Shown here: positions 8,805 to 16,791 of the stretch, one piece after another | Layout of the letters: each line of letters begins with the position of its first letter | Position numbering within the stretch: the stretch's first letter is position 1 | Assembly: GCA_045536835.1 (NCBI GenBank) | Contig: JAZSOI010000012.1 | Coordinates: 8,319 to 72,318 of the forward strand | From: HGM11412 sp045536835 | GTDB taxonomy: Bacteria; Bacillota; Clostridia; Christensenellales; Borkfalkiaceae | Direction of reading: 5' to 3' | DNA length: 64,000 nucleotides | Position numbers and translations under genes: made by a program | The notes under the pieces: generated by a model | Told to the model about the DNA's origin: nothing | The model's input: the letters and a program-made list of their open reading frames with translations, nothing else | Databases searched by the model: none

Positions 8805-8932
8805 ATAGGTGTAAAGTCAATCAAGGCTTTTTGGAAAAGGTTTTAAAAATCTAAAAGAACAATATGTAAAATTAGAAATAAAACGTTTTTAAGAAAAATT
8901 GGCGTAAGCCTAAAAATAAAAAGGAGAACACT

Positions 8933-9055
8933 ATGTCAAACAGTAAACCAAATGAACGCAACACGCAAGAACCTAAGGGCTCAAAACCTATCAACACGAC
9001 TTTTGGTAGCGATAGGAAAACTATTAAAACGATTCCTCAAACAGGGAAAAAGTAG
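8933..9055 (+). CDS. Small basic hypothetical peptide (40 aa)
   Basis: AAGGAG at 8921-8926 precedes ATG 8933. The 40-residue product is polar, Lys/Pro/Thr-rich and probably unstructured (MSNSKPNERN ... QTGKK). It is first in the cluster that leads to the FtsH-like protease and is followed by a Cys-rich microprotein. Translation is supported only by the RBS and operon position; function is unknown. Confidence 0.5.
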   Translation: MSNSKPNERNTQEPKGSKPINTTFGSDRKTIKTIPQTGKK

Positions 9056-9069
9056 AATGGAGGTAAATA

Positions 9070-9234
9070 ATGGCTAGAATATGTTGGTATTGTGCACATG
9101 CATTTCGTGAAGACCCATCGACGGTAACTTGTAGCAAAAACAACTATCAATGTCGAGCAAGAACGTATTGTTGTTGTAATTTCTTAGAATGCACAAGAAA
9201 GAAATATGCACCAGATGAACAATTAAATATTTAG
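9070..9234 (+). CDS. Cys-rich microprotein (54 aa)
   Basis: ATGGAGG at 9057-9063 precedes ATG 9070. The product has nine Cys: C5 and C8 (CWYC), C21, C28, three adjacent Cys at 34-36, and C41, with a His at 10. It resembles the two microproteins at 5921 and 6074 in size and in the opening C-x2-C, and is likely a zinc knuckle. It sits directly before the hairpin at 9242 and is probably co-transcribed with the 8933 peptide. Confidence 0.6.
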   Translation: MARICWYCAHAFREDPSTVTCSKNNYQCRARTYCCCNFLECTRKKYAPDEQLNI

Positions 9235-9241
9235 TGAAAAG

Positions 9242-9269
9242 ATATCAGGGCTTTTTTAAGCCCTGATAT
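9242..9269 (+). terminator. Strong hairpin, possible terminator or attenuator
   Basis: A perfect 12-bp stem, ATATCAGGGCTT (9242-9253) with its complement (9258-9269) and a TTTT loop. The downstream sequence is AATCTAAA with no T run, so it may be an attenuator or RNA-processing/stability element between the microprotein and the 9300 gene rather than a full terminator. Confidence 0.6.
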
Positions 9270-9299
9270 AATCTAAAAAACATTTAAGGAGTTTTAGTT

Positions 9300-9668
9300 A
9301 TGAAAGTGTCAGATAAAGAATTGCAACAATATTCATTCGCTTTAGGACGAGCGGAATATGAAGAATTGGTCAAATATAATAATAGCGAAGAAGCAAAGCT
9401 CGCAAAAGCGTGTGAAATTGATAGTAGTTATCAAATAATTATGTTTATTCGAGAGTTGTTATTAAGGGCATTTCCGTACGTTTCCTCTAATGAAGAAGCT
9501 GCAAAAGAGTTAATTAAATTTGCTGACAAGGCGGCGAGAAATGGCGATATATTCATAGTTGAACTTATAGTAGAACAAATTAACCAATCTGAATCTGCTG
9601 TTAAATTTGCAAAAGACTGGGCTGAAAGGCAAATTAAAAAACAAATTAAAGAATTTTATCAAAACTAG
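9300..9668 (+). CDS. Hypothetical helical protein
   Basis: 122 residues, almost entirely alpha-helical and charged, with no Cys cluster and no recognised motif. AAGGAG at 9287-9292 sets the start. It lies 13 bases before the next gene and in line with the AAA/M41 protease gene, so it may be a small adaptor. The family is not recognised. Confidence 0.6.
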   Translation: MKVSDKELQQYSFALGRAEYEELVKYNNSEEAKLAKACEIDSSYQIIMFIRELLLRAFPYVSSNEEAAKELIKFADKAARNGDIFIVELIVEQINQSESAVKFAKDWAERQIKKQIKEFYQN

Positions 9669-9681
9669 GGAGGTATAAGTA

Positions 9682-10227
9682 ATGAACTGGATTATCGAGC
9701 AAAAAATCGGCAAAACAAGAACCGAAATGAATATCGAACAAATAACAAATTTAAGAACTCAGGCAGAAGAGCTTTTAGGCATGCTACTTGACACAGATAT
9801 ATACTTTCAGAAGTTAACGGTTGAATTTTACGGACTCCAAGAAGATGAATCAGATATTCTAACTGTTCGTGCATTGGCAGGAGCAATTGAAAGATTAAAA
9901 GAAGGTGAACGAAAAATAAATACGAGTGCTACTGGTGAATTGGATAGAAACATGAGTTTGCTGTTTTTGTTAGGCAGTGAGAAAGAACTAGAAGAAGACT
10001 CGGTTTTAACAGTTGGTGGTGTTGAAGCCGAAGTTGCTGGTACCGTTGCAGAAATAGAAGAAACTTTAGCAGTAATAAAAGAACATGATAAATTTATTTT
10101 AGGTATCTTAAAAAAGACTCTAAATGAACCGTTATATAATAAGTGTGCCCATGCAATAAAATTAGGGAAAAAAGTTAGAATAACGGCAAAAGAACTATTT
10201 GAAGCAAATTTGGCTGTAATCATGTAA
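9682..10227 (+). CDS. Hypothetical helical protein
   Basis: 181 residues, helical, with many Glu residues and a central Val/Ala/Glu-rich part (about 110-135) that looks like a coiled coil. No catalytic motif. GGGAGG at 9668-9673 and ATG 9682 are well spaced. It is positioned immediately before the FtsH-like protease (16-base gap) and is presumably its partner or substrate adaptor. The family is not recognised. Confidence 0.6.
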   Translation: MNWIIEQKIGKTRTEMNIEQITNLRTQAEELLGMLLDTDIYFQKLTVEFYGLQEDESDILTVRALAGAIERLKEGERKINTSATGELDRNMSLLFLLGSEKELEEDSVLTVGGVEAEVAGTVAEIEETLAVIKEHDKFILGILKKTLNEPLYNKCAHAIKLGKKVRITAKELFEANLAVIM

Positions 10228-10243
10228 GAATAAGGAAGAAAAT

Positions 10244-13036
10244 ATGGGAAGAAATAAAAACAATAATAGAAACGTTTTAATTTCAGCAAATGTAATTGGG
10301 AATAAGTTTGAAGCTTTGTTTAAGCAAAGAATCATAGGACAGGACTATGCATGCTTGAAAATAAAAAATTCGCTTTTTAAGTCTAATACAAATACAGCTC
10401 CAAAAGAAAAACCAGAGGTTATTACTTTTGTAGGTCCAACAGCAGTTGGTAAATCTGAGGCGGCAAGTATTTTTGCTCAAGCAATATCAAGAAAAAAATA
10501 TATAATTGACGGCAATGCCTATACAACAATAAACGATATTTTGGACGGTGTAGATGGTTCTTATAAAAACGATACGCCAAGCCCTATTACAATGATTGTC
10601 ACTAAAGACCGCACTGCGGTCATTGAAATTCAAAACTTTCAAAATATGTTTTCAAAAAATAAAAACATAGTACAAGAGATGTTGTCAACAGGTTTTTTTT
10701 ACGATAAAAATTTAAAGCAATTTGTGGATGTGAGAAATTGTATTTTTATAATAACCCTTACAGATGAACAGGATTTGTATAACGACACAAACAGAATTAA
10801 CTATGCTACATTAACAGATACTAAAATTTTGCAAAGTTTAGCAAATCAATATGATAAAACTAGTAAAACAAAAATTTTTTCTCAAAGCATTATTTCAACG
10901 TTTGCAAGTGGGACAATTATTCCATTTAATAGATTAACACCTCTATCACTCTGTAAGATAGCAAAAAGTAAAAGTTCTCAATTTAAGAAAAGACTATTTC
11001 AAGCTTTTGGTGGGAAGTTGGTTTTAAATGAAGAATTTTTATCTAGAATGTTATTGTTTAATAAGGGAAGCAATGCAGATGCGAGAAACATTTCTTCTGC
11101 TATAACTCAATTCCTAAATGAAAACTTATCTAACATCGTAGAACTGTTTTTAGAACAAAATAAAGATATTAAAAATTTAAAGTCAATAAAATATAATTTT
11201 GATTTTAGCGAAGAAGTTAGAAAATATCTTAATAATAAAGATAAAAACACTGTTGCTGTTTATTGCTCTGAAGAAGAAAAAGAGTATTTTGTAAACAATT
11301 CATTAATGGAGGTTAAATTCATTACAGATGACAGTATTGTTTCTAGTTTAGAATATGATTTGGTACTAGCTAGCGTTAGCAAAAAAATGAATAACTGTAT
11401 CTCAGTTATTAGAAAAATTCAAGAAAGAGATGGCGATATACCGATATATGCCTTTTCTATAATGGAACAAAAGTCTAAAACAGAGAAAAATATTTTAACA
11501 AAAGAGGGCGTTGTTGAGCTTTATGACCAAGATATAAACAACTTCAATTTGTGGTTGAAGAGTATTATGGAAGATGCATCATTAATAAAATCGTTTGAAA
11601 AATTAACGAAGAGAAGAAAGGTTATTAATTTTGATATTCATTACGATTTAATAGATAATAATAAAGAAATTACGGCAAAGGTATTATTAGATAGTTTTAG
11701 ATTAGAGGATGCTTTGTCAACAGAAGAGGAAAGTAAACTTGTATCAAAGATTGAAATGTCATCTGTTAGTTTTTCTGATATTATTGGTCTTGATGAAACA
11801 ATAAAAGAGATAAATAGTTTTCTCAAAGTTTTTGATAATCCAATTCAAAGTATCCGAGAAGGCAAAGCGCTTCCTAAAGGGTTCTTATTACATGGTTTTC
11901 CTGGTTGCGGTAAAACGTTATTAGCAAAAGCGATTGCAAATGAACTGGGGATTCCTTTTATTGCAGTATGTAGCTCTGACTTTAATTGTAAATACGTAGG
12001 GGAAGGAGAAGATAAACTGAAAGGGGTAATTCGTTTAGCAAAGAGATTGGGAGGAATTCTTTTTTTTGATGAATTTGAAACCATCGCAAAGAAACGTGGA
12101 GGCGATTCAGTGATGGCAGAGATAAATAATGCTTTACAAAATATTTTACTTACGGAAATGGATGGATTAAAAACTAATAGTAAAAACAGGATGTTTGTAA
12201 TCGCTGCTTCAAATTTTTCACCGCAAGAACATTTTGATGCTGCACTTATGCGTCGCTTTGACCGCATAATTGAAATTAAACTTCCTAAAACCAAAGCTAG
12301 AATTGATATTTTAAAATTCTATTTAAACAAACATAATCTTAAACTTGATGAAGAAGAGATTGTGCTTTTAGCAGATAGAACCATTGGTCGGTCACCAGAC
12401 GATTTAGCAAAACTTGTAAAGTTAGTTGGAAATAAAGGAAACGAACCTACTATAAAAGATTTTTTTGAAGAATTAGAACGCATGTTATATGGTGAGAAAA
12501 ATGAGACCGTTACTCTTGAATCTATAAATAAAACAACCTATCATGAAGTGGGGCACGTCTTAGTTTACTATAAAACAAGTGGTAAAGTTCCTAATTACGT
12601 CACAAATATTGCTCGTGGTAATCATTGCGGTTATATGATTGCAGATTATGATGAGAAATCAGTTGACTACACCTATAACCAATTAAAAAATGAAATCTGT
12701 ACTTTTTTAGCCGGAAGGGCGGCAGAAAAATTTTTCTTTGGAATTGATGGGATAACGACGGGTGCCAAATCAGATTTGCAACGAGCAAAAGATATTGTAA
12801 AGAAAATGATAAACGAATATTCCATGTTGGACGACTTTATAGGTGGAGTAGGACAATCAGAACAAAGCAAGCAACTTTACGACAAAAAGATAAATGAAAT
12901 TCTCCAGGAAGAATTTCAAAGGGCAGAAAAAATTATATTAGAAAACAAAAACGTTCTAGAAAAGTTAGCAAAATTACTTCTACAAGAAAACGGTTTGGAT
13001 AAAAAAGAGCTTGTCACGTTTTTTAATGGATTATAA
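10244..13036 (+). CDS. Soluble double-AAA FtsH-like M41 metalloprotease
   Basis: 930 residues with three parts. Residues about 20-330 form an Hsp100/ClpX-like AAA module with Walker A GPTAVGKS at 64-71. A linker follows. Residues about 505-740 are an FtsH-type AAA module with Walker A GFPGCGKT near 551-558 and Walker B FFDEFE near 607-612. Residues about 755-930 are an M41 peptidase domain with HEVGH at 767-771 and the third zinc ligand Asp844 in TGAKSDL, a spacing close to that in FtsH. The N-terminal membrane segments of true FtsH are missing, so it should be cytoplasmic. ATP-driven unfolding and zinc-dependent proteolysis are well supported; the substrate is not known. The operon with two small helical proteins suggests dedicated adaptors. 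Confidence 0.9.
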   Translation: MGRNKNNNRNVLISANVIGNKFEALFKQRIIGQDYACLKIKNSLFKSNTNTAPKEKPEVITFVGPTAVGKSEAASIFAQAISRKKYIIDGNAYTTINDILDGVDGSYKNDTPSPITMIVTKDRTAVIEIQNFQNMFSKNKNIVQEMLSTGFFYDKNLKQFVDVRNCIFIITLTDEQDLYNDTNRINYATLTDTKILQSLANQYDKTSKTKIFSQSIISTFASGTIIPFNRLTPLSLCKIAKSKSSQFKKRLFQAFGGKLVLNEEFLSRMLLFNKGSNADARNISSAITQFLNENLSNIVELFLEQNKDIKNLKSIKYNFDFSEEVRKYLNNKDKNTVAVYCSEEEKEYFVNNSLMEVKFITDDSIVSSLEYDLVLASVSKKMNNCISVIRKIQERDGDIPIYAFSIMEQKSKTEKNILTKEGVVELYDQDINNFNLWLKSIMEDASLIKSFEKLTKRRKVINFDIHYDLIDNNKEITAKVLLDSFRLEDALSTEEESKLVSKIEMSSVSFSDIIGLDETIKEINSFLKVFDNPIQSIREGKALPKGFLLHGFPGCGKTLLAKAIANELGIPFIAVCSSDFNCKYVGEGEDKLKGVIRLAKRLGGILFFDEFETIAKKRGGDSVMAEINNALQNILLTEMDGLKTNSKNRMFVIAASNFSPQEHFDAALMRRFDRIIEIKLPKTKARIDILKFYLNKHNLKLDEEEIVLLADRTIGRSPDDLAKLVKLVGNKGNEPTIKDFFEELERMLYGEKNETVTLESINKTTYHEVGHVLVYYKTSGKVPNYVTNIARGNHCGYMIADYDEKSVDYTYNQLKNEICTFLAGRAAEKFFFGIDGITTGAKSDLQRAKDIVKKMINEYSMLDDFIGGVGQSEQSKQLYDKKINEILQEEFQRAEKIILENKNVLEKLAKLLLQENGLDKKELVTFFNGL

Positions 13037-13050
13037 AAGGAGAAACACTT

Positions 13051-13611
13051 ATGAATAAACTAGATTTGCGACAAGAAATTTTTACATATATTAAAGAAAA
13101 AGCGCATGAAGTTACACTTGAGTCTGTTGCCGAAGCTTTCTGCGTGGATAGTGATATGGCGAAAAAGTCGCTTGATTTTTTATTAACACAAGATGCGGTT
13201 GTGTTTGTAACACAAATGATATACTATTTCAAGAAAAGGTCTAAGAAAGCAATTGTCGATAAACAAATAATAAATTATCTAACTAAGGCAGTAGTTGTAA
13301 CGAAAGAAATGTTTATGGCAGAATTAGGATTAGGGAATGAAGAAGCAGATGAGTTATTAAGTGTATTAGAAGGGGCTGGAAGTATTGTGTTGGACTGGGG
13401 CTATGTTTATAAATACGTTGAGGATAAGAAAAATATCGTTGTCCCTCCACCTAAAAGAAGACGAAGAAGCTTTCAGGATGAGTTGGAAGATAACTTTGAA
13501 ATGCCGTTTGAAAAAACTGAATTTCAATTCCGAGAAGAAAGGAGAAAACTTGAAAAAAAATGTAAAGAAACCGAAGATGACTCTTTGGATGACCTAGATG
13601 ACCTTTTTTAA
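13051..13611 (+). CDS. Tandem winged-helix protein, possible frameshift with next frame
   Basis: 186 residues. Two helical repeats of about 60 residues (about 5-60 and 65-120) look like winged-helix domains, the first with VTLESVAEAFCVDSDMAKKS. A KRRRR basic patch near 140 and an acidic tail ending DDLDDLF follow. AAAGGAG at 13036-13042 sets the start. The stop directly follows a run of six T; the -1 frame continues open through the next 190 codons, which have no start of their own. This gene may therefore be only the zero-frame product of a longer protein. Confidence 0.65.
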   Translation: MNKLDLRQEIFTYIKEKAHEVTLESVAEAFCVDSDMAKKSLDFLLTQDAVVFVTQMIYYFKKRSKKAIVDKQIINYLTKAVVVTKEMFMAELGLGNEEADELLSVLEGAGSIVLDWGYVYKYVEDKKNIVVPPPKRRRRSFQDELEDNFEMPFEKTEFQFREERRKLEKKCKETEDDSLDDLDDLF

Positions 13612-13675
13612 ATTCGGGTAACGAAGAAAAATATAAAGATAAACCTAAAGAAAAATATGTTTCGGCGTTACCCGA
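13604..13675 (+). promoter_or_regulatory. Candidate -1 frameshift signal: T6 run plus stem-loop
   Basis: Six T at 13604-13609 run into the stop of the upstream gene. Five bases after the last sense codon, a perfect 10-bp stem forms between TCGGGTAACG (13614-13623) and CGTTACCCGA (13666-13675) with a 42-base A-rich loop. The downstream frame is -1 relative to the upstream gene. The spacing is like that of known slippery-site stimulators. A homopolymer sequencing error is the main alternative. Confidence 0.5.
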
Positions 13676-13742
13676 TTCCGAATCAACAATAAAATACAAT
13701 TTATATTTTCTTTATCAAATAAAAGAAATTAGCGAAGAACAA

Positions 13743-14186
13743 TTGGGGAAATTAAGCAAAATTCTTAAGCTTTCAGAAGTAAATATTGCTACATATTTAA
13801 TGAAAGTACCATATAGATTGAACAAGGAGTACACTGCTTTCGAGGTTAGAAAACTCCAGAGTGAATTGTATGAAAACTTTGGCATTGTCGCAGGCTTTGA
13901 AAACGTGGGTGAGTTTTTGTGTAAAGATAAACTAAAAACAGAGAAAAAAGACGACGGTGCCATGCAAATAATTGGTTTAATTGGTAGTTTGGTTGATTCC
14001 CCTGTTGATAGTTTTGTGACAACAAAAGATTTAGCTGCTGAACAAGCAAGCAAATTAAAAGAGATTGCTCAAAATGTGAGCGAGATAAAAGAATTGCAAG
14101 TGTTTGATGTTGCAGTTGAAGAATTTAAGTCGTGCACAAAAAGAGAGTATGAAAAGTTTAGAAAGTTCTACAAAAAAATCAAATAG
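13743..14186 (+). CDS. Downstream frame without proper start (hypothetical helical protein)
   Basis: The first usable start, TTG 13743, has no ribosome binding site, while the frame is open back to 13602 and codes for sensible helical sequence (for example YNLYFLYQIKEISEEQL just before the TTG). The real product is therefore likely a fusion with the 13051 gene by -1 frameshifting, or the two are one gene split by an indel in the T6 run. The C-terminal part has a short Gly/Ile-rich helix (MQIIGLIGSLV) and a basic end. The family is not recognised. It is the last gene before the promoter at 14215. Confidence 0.5.
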   Translation: MGKLSKILKLSEVNIATYLMKVPYRLNKEYTAFEVRKLQSELYENFGIVAGFENVGEFLCKDKLKTEKKDDGAMQIIGLIGSLVDSPVDSFVTTKDLAAEQASKLKEIAQNVSEIKELQVFDVAVEEFKSCTKREYEKFRKFYKKIK

Positions 14187-14211
14187 TTTATTATGAAAAT
14201 TAACCTTTTTA

Positions 14212-14220
14212 TGTTATAAT
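14212..14220 (+). promoter_or_regulatory. Extended -10 promoter for the 14244 gene
   Basis: TGTTATAAT: a perfect -10 (14215-14220) preceded by an extended TG; the -35 is weak. AAAGGAG lies ahead of ATG 14244. Confidence 0.6.
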
Positions 14221-14243
14221 TTATTCAAAAGGAGAGGTGAAAT

Positions 14244-15125
14244 ATGAACATAGAGTATTCAAAAATTTTAGCAGCTACAAAAGAGTCTCTTAAACGTAAT
14301 GATTTGTACGGGAAAGATAGATACATATTTCATCTATTATCAAATTTATATACGCACCCAAAAGAAAAACGTGACATGGCGGTTGTTCTTGCTATATCTC
14401 AGTGTCAAATTCTTTTTAATTACGTCGAAAAAGATAAAATATTAGGTAGCTTGCTTAGCGGTGGTGTAAAGGATTCTTTTGTGGAACCCCAAAAAGATGA
14501 AAAGGTTGTAGATTATATTTTAAATGATAAAGACAATTTAATAAATAAGATAATATATGTTACAATTCTACGTTCACAAAAAATAGATAGCCTTAATTTA
14601 TCAGAAACGGGGGATTTCTTAGGTAAGTGTTATGAAAAGACACAAAATAATGACTTCATAGTTTATGCCTATTTCTCAACGCTTTTAGCTTGTTTGTTGA
14701 GAGGCGCACTTCCTGGACAAGCTTTATATAAAGCTGAAGGATGTGTCGAAAATAATTTTAAGAATAATACTTATGCGAAGAAATTCTTAAAACTAATGGA
14801 TAAAATTAGCGAATTAGAAGACAATGAAGTAAATGATGAAAAAATATTAAAGTTGGCGAAAGATAATAATTCTTTGTCTTATGACTTGGCAGTGGCAATT
14901 TATTCGTGCTTCAGGTTTGTAGAAGTAGAAAATGGTTCTAAATTAGCTAAAGAGTTTTCTTTAAGGCATAGTGAAAACGCTAGCAGAATGACAATTTCCC
15001 TTATTGGTGCTATTTTAGGTAAGAAAGTAATGATTGAGGATGGCTTAGATATAGGATATAATGAAGAGGAATTAAAGCAATTATCAGATAAATTGTATTT
15101 ACACAAACTTGACACTGAGGAATAG
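14244..15125 (+). CDS. Hypothetical helical-repeat protein
   Basis: 293 residues, strongly helical, with repeated Leu/Ala/Tyr spacing that resembles an alpha-solenoid (TPR-like). No catalytic motif and no membrane segment. It is coupled to the phosphatase gene three bases downstream and shares its promoter. It could be a scaffold or regulator of that phosphatase. The family is not recognised. Confidence 0.6.
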   Translation: MNIEYSKILAATKESLKRNDLYGKDRYIFHLLSNLYTHPKEKRDMAVVLAISQCQILFNYVEKDKILGSLLSGGVKDSFVEPQKDEKVVDYILNDKDNLINKIIYVTILRSQKIDSLNLSETGDFLGKCYEKTQNNDFIVYAYFSTLLACLLRGALPGQALYKAEGCVENNFKNNTYAKKFLKLMDKISELEDNEVNDEKILKLAKDNNSLSYDLAVAIYSCFRFVEVENGSKLAKEFSLRHSENASRMTISLIGAILGKKVMIEDGLDIGYNEEELKQLSDKLYLHKLDTEE

Positions 15126-15128
15126 AAA

Positions 15129-15905
15129 ATGAAATATTTTGTCTCTAGTGATATCCACAGTTTTTATGATGAGTGGATTGAAGCGCTTAATGAAAAACAA
15201 TTTAATATAAATGATCCCGAACACATGGTTATTGTTTGTGGAGACCTGTTTGATCGTGGAACGCAATCTAAAGAATTGCAGGCTTTTGTTATGCAATTAC
15301 TTAATAAAAAGAAAATTATATTAATTCGCGGTAACCATGAAATGTTGCTTTTGGATATGTTAAATTCTTGGCATAGAAAAAGCTATTTAGAGTGGCACCA
15401 CAATTCAAACGGTACGGTAGATACTGTTTTGCAATTAACGGATAGTAAAATGTCAGATATATACGACAATCCTATAGGTGTGTACCGTAAAATGAAAGCA
15501 ACAGCATTTATGCAAAAGATATTGCCTAATATGCTAGACTATTTCGAAACGGATAACTATATTTACGTTCATGGTTTTATACCTTGCTACACGTTAGGAG
15601 AAGGAAGGCATGTAGAGAAGTTTTTTTACAATGAAGACTGGCGTAATGCAAGCAAAGAAGAATGGGACAGGTGTCGTTGGTATAACGGAATGGAAGCAGC
15701 AAGACAAGGCGTTATAGAGCCAAATAAAACTATTGTTTGTGGACATTGGCATACATCTTATGGACATGCTAAAATTGATGGGAAAGGCTCGGAATTTGGT
15801 AAAGATGCCGACTTTTCTCCGTATAAAGCAAAAGGAATTATAAGTATCGATGCCTGCACGGCAGTAAGTAAAAAAGTTAACCTTGTTGTAATAAAAGAAG
15901 ATTAA
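15129..15905 (+). CDS. Calcineurin-type metallophosphoesterase
   Basis: 258 residues with the full metallophosphatase motif set: SSDIHS (D8, H10), GDLFDRG near 38-44, RGNHE near 65-69, a His in YVHGF near 138, and GHWHTSYGH near 201-209. Family members hydrolyse phosphomonoesters of proteins or Ap4A using two metal ions; layout and length fit the PrpA/ApaH-like branch. Cytoplasmic, no signal peptide. Placed after a helical-repeat protein and before two FtsK-gamma-like proteins, so it may control the phosphorylation state of a neighbour. Confidence 0.85.
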   Translation: MKYFVSSDIHSFYDEWIEALNEKQFNINDPEHMVIVCGDLFDRGTQSKELQAFVMQLLNKKKIILIRGNHEMLLLDMLNSWHRKSYLEWHHNSNGTVDTVLQLTDSKMSDIYDNPIGVYRKMKATAFMQKILPNMLDYFETDNYIYVHGFIPCYTLGEGRHVEKFFYNEDWRNASKEEWDRCRWYNGMEAARQGVIEPNKTIVCGHWHTSYGHAKIDGKGSEFGKDADFSPYKAKGIISIDACTAVSKKVNLVVIKED

Positions 15906-15923
15906 TTTATGGGGGGTGATATT

Positions 15924-16766
15924 ATGAAAGAGATTAAACAAGAAGAAATAAAAATGATAGATAAGGGATTGCTGGAATACATAGTTTATGATACGCAATA
16001 CCTTATACAAAAATTTGATATTAAAGTTATTAGAGAAGAATTCGAAGTCTTTTCTAAATTTGACGAGTTTTTTGAAACTACTCAAAACGTTACAGAATTA
16101 ATTTTCAAATATTATAATGTGCCGAATATAGCTATTCCATGTGACGTTGTTAGTTTACTTATAAAACTTACAAGGCTATGGGAAAACATAAGAAGTTGTG
16201 ATTATAAGTTTGAAGAAGTAGATTTTATTGGAGAACCCGAAATCGCAAATAGGTTATATGATTTTATAGACAAAGCGGCGCAAGGAATTATTCCGGAAAG
16301 GAATACTTATTTTACGGAAAAAGATATTGATGCGTATAAAAAGCAACGACTAGCTGAAAAAGAAGTAGATATAACTCTTAATGATTTTACTCCTCATCGC
16401 ATAAACAATCAAAGATTAATTGAAAAGCGAGCAAAGTTGAATCAATTTAGAAGTCAAGACAATAATGATGAAGCTTATGGTGAACACGACCTAGAGAAAA
16501 TAAAAAAATGGAGAGAAGAAAATCTTAATAAAGATTTTGATGCAACTGTTTTAACTGAAGATGAGGTAAAAGTTTTACGAGCTGGATTAGAAAGGGAATT
16601 TATTGTAGCAATAAATTACATACAGTTCTGGTTTAATATGGGTTATCCCAAGGCATCAATAATTTTTGAAAACTTAGAAACTTATGGAGCTATATCAACA
16701 GAAGAAGAGGCAAAGGATTTAGGACTAGCGAAAAGCGAACGAGTTATTAAAATTTCTTTAGAATAG
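15924..16766 (+). CDS. Protein with C-terminal FtsK-gamma-like winged helix
   Basis: 280 residues from ATG 15924, preferred over ATG 15909 because GGGGGGTG at 15911-15918 is the ribosome binding site. The N-terminal 150 residues are helical and unrecognised. A charged linker leads to a C-terminal domain whose pattern (FWFNMGYPKASIIFENLETYGAIS) matches the winged helix at the end of FtsK/SpoIIIE, which reads DNA polarity sequences. No FtsK motor is present. It is paralogous to the next gene over the last 110 residues, sharing the RWREEN/WRLENFNKDFD linker. It probably binds DNA. Confidence 0.65.
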   Translation: MKEIKQEEIKMIDKGLLEYIVYDTQYLIQKFDIKVIREEFEVFSKFDEFFETTQNVTELIFKYYNVPNIAIPCDVVSLLIKLTRLWENIRSCDYKFEEVDFIGEPEIANRLYDFIDKAAQGIIPERNTYFTEKDIDAYKKQRLAEKEVDITLNDFTPHRINNQRLIEKRAKLNQFRSQDNNDEAYGEHDLEKIKKWREENLNKDFDATVLTEDEVKVLRAGLEREFIVAINYIQFWFNMGYPKASIIFENLETYGAISTEEEAKDLGLAKSERVIKISLE

Positions 16767-16791
16767 AGAGCATAAAGGAGAAATTGAAATC

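Noticed and set aside
13846..14049. Minus-strand frames over 13715-14053
   Set aside because: They are shadows of the plus-strand frame, without ribosome sites or operon context.
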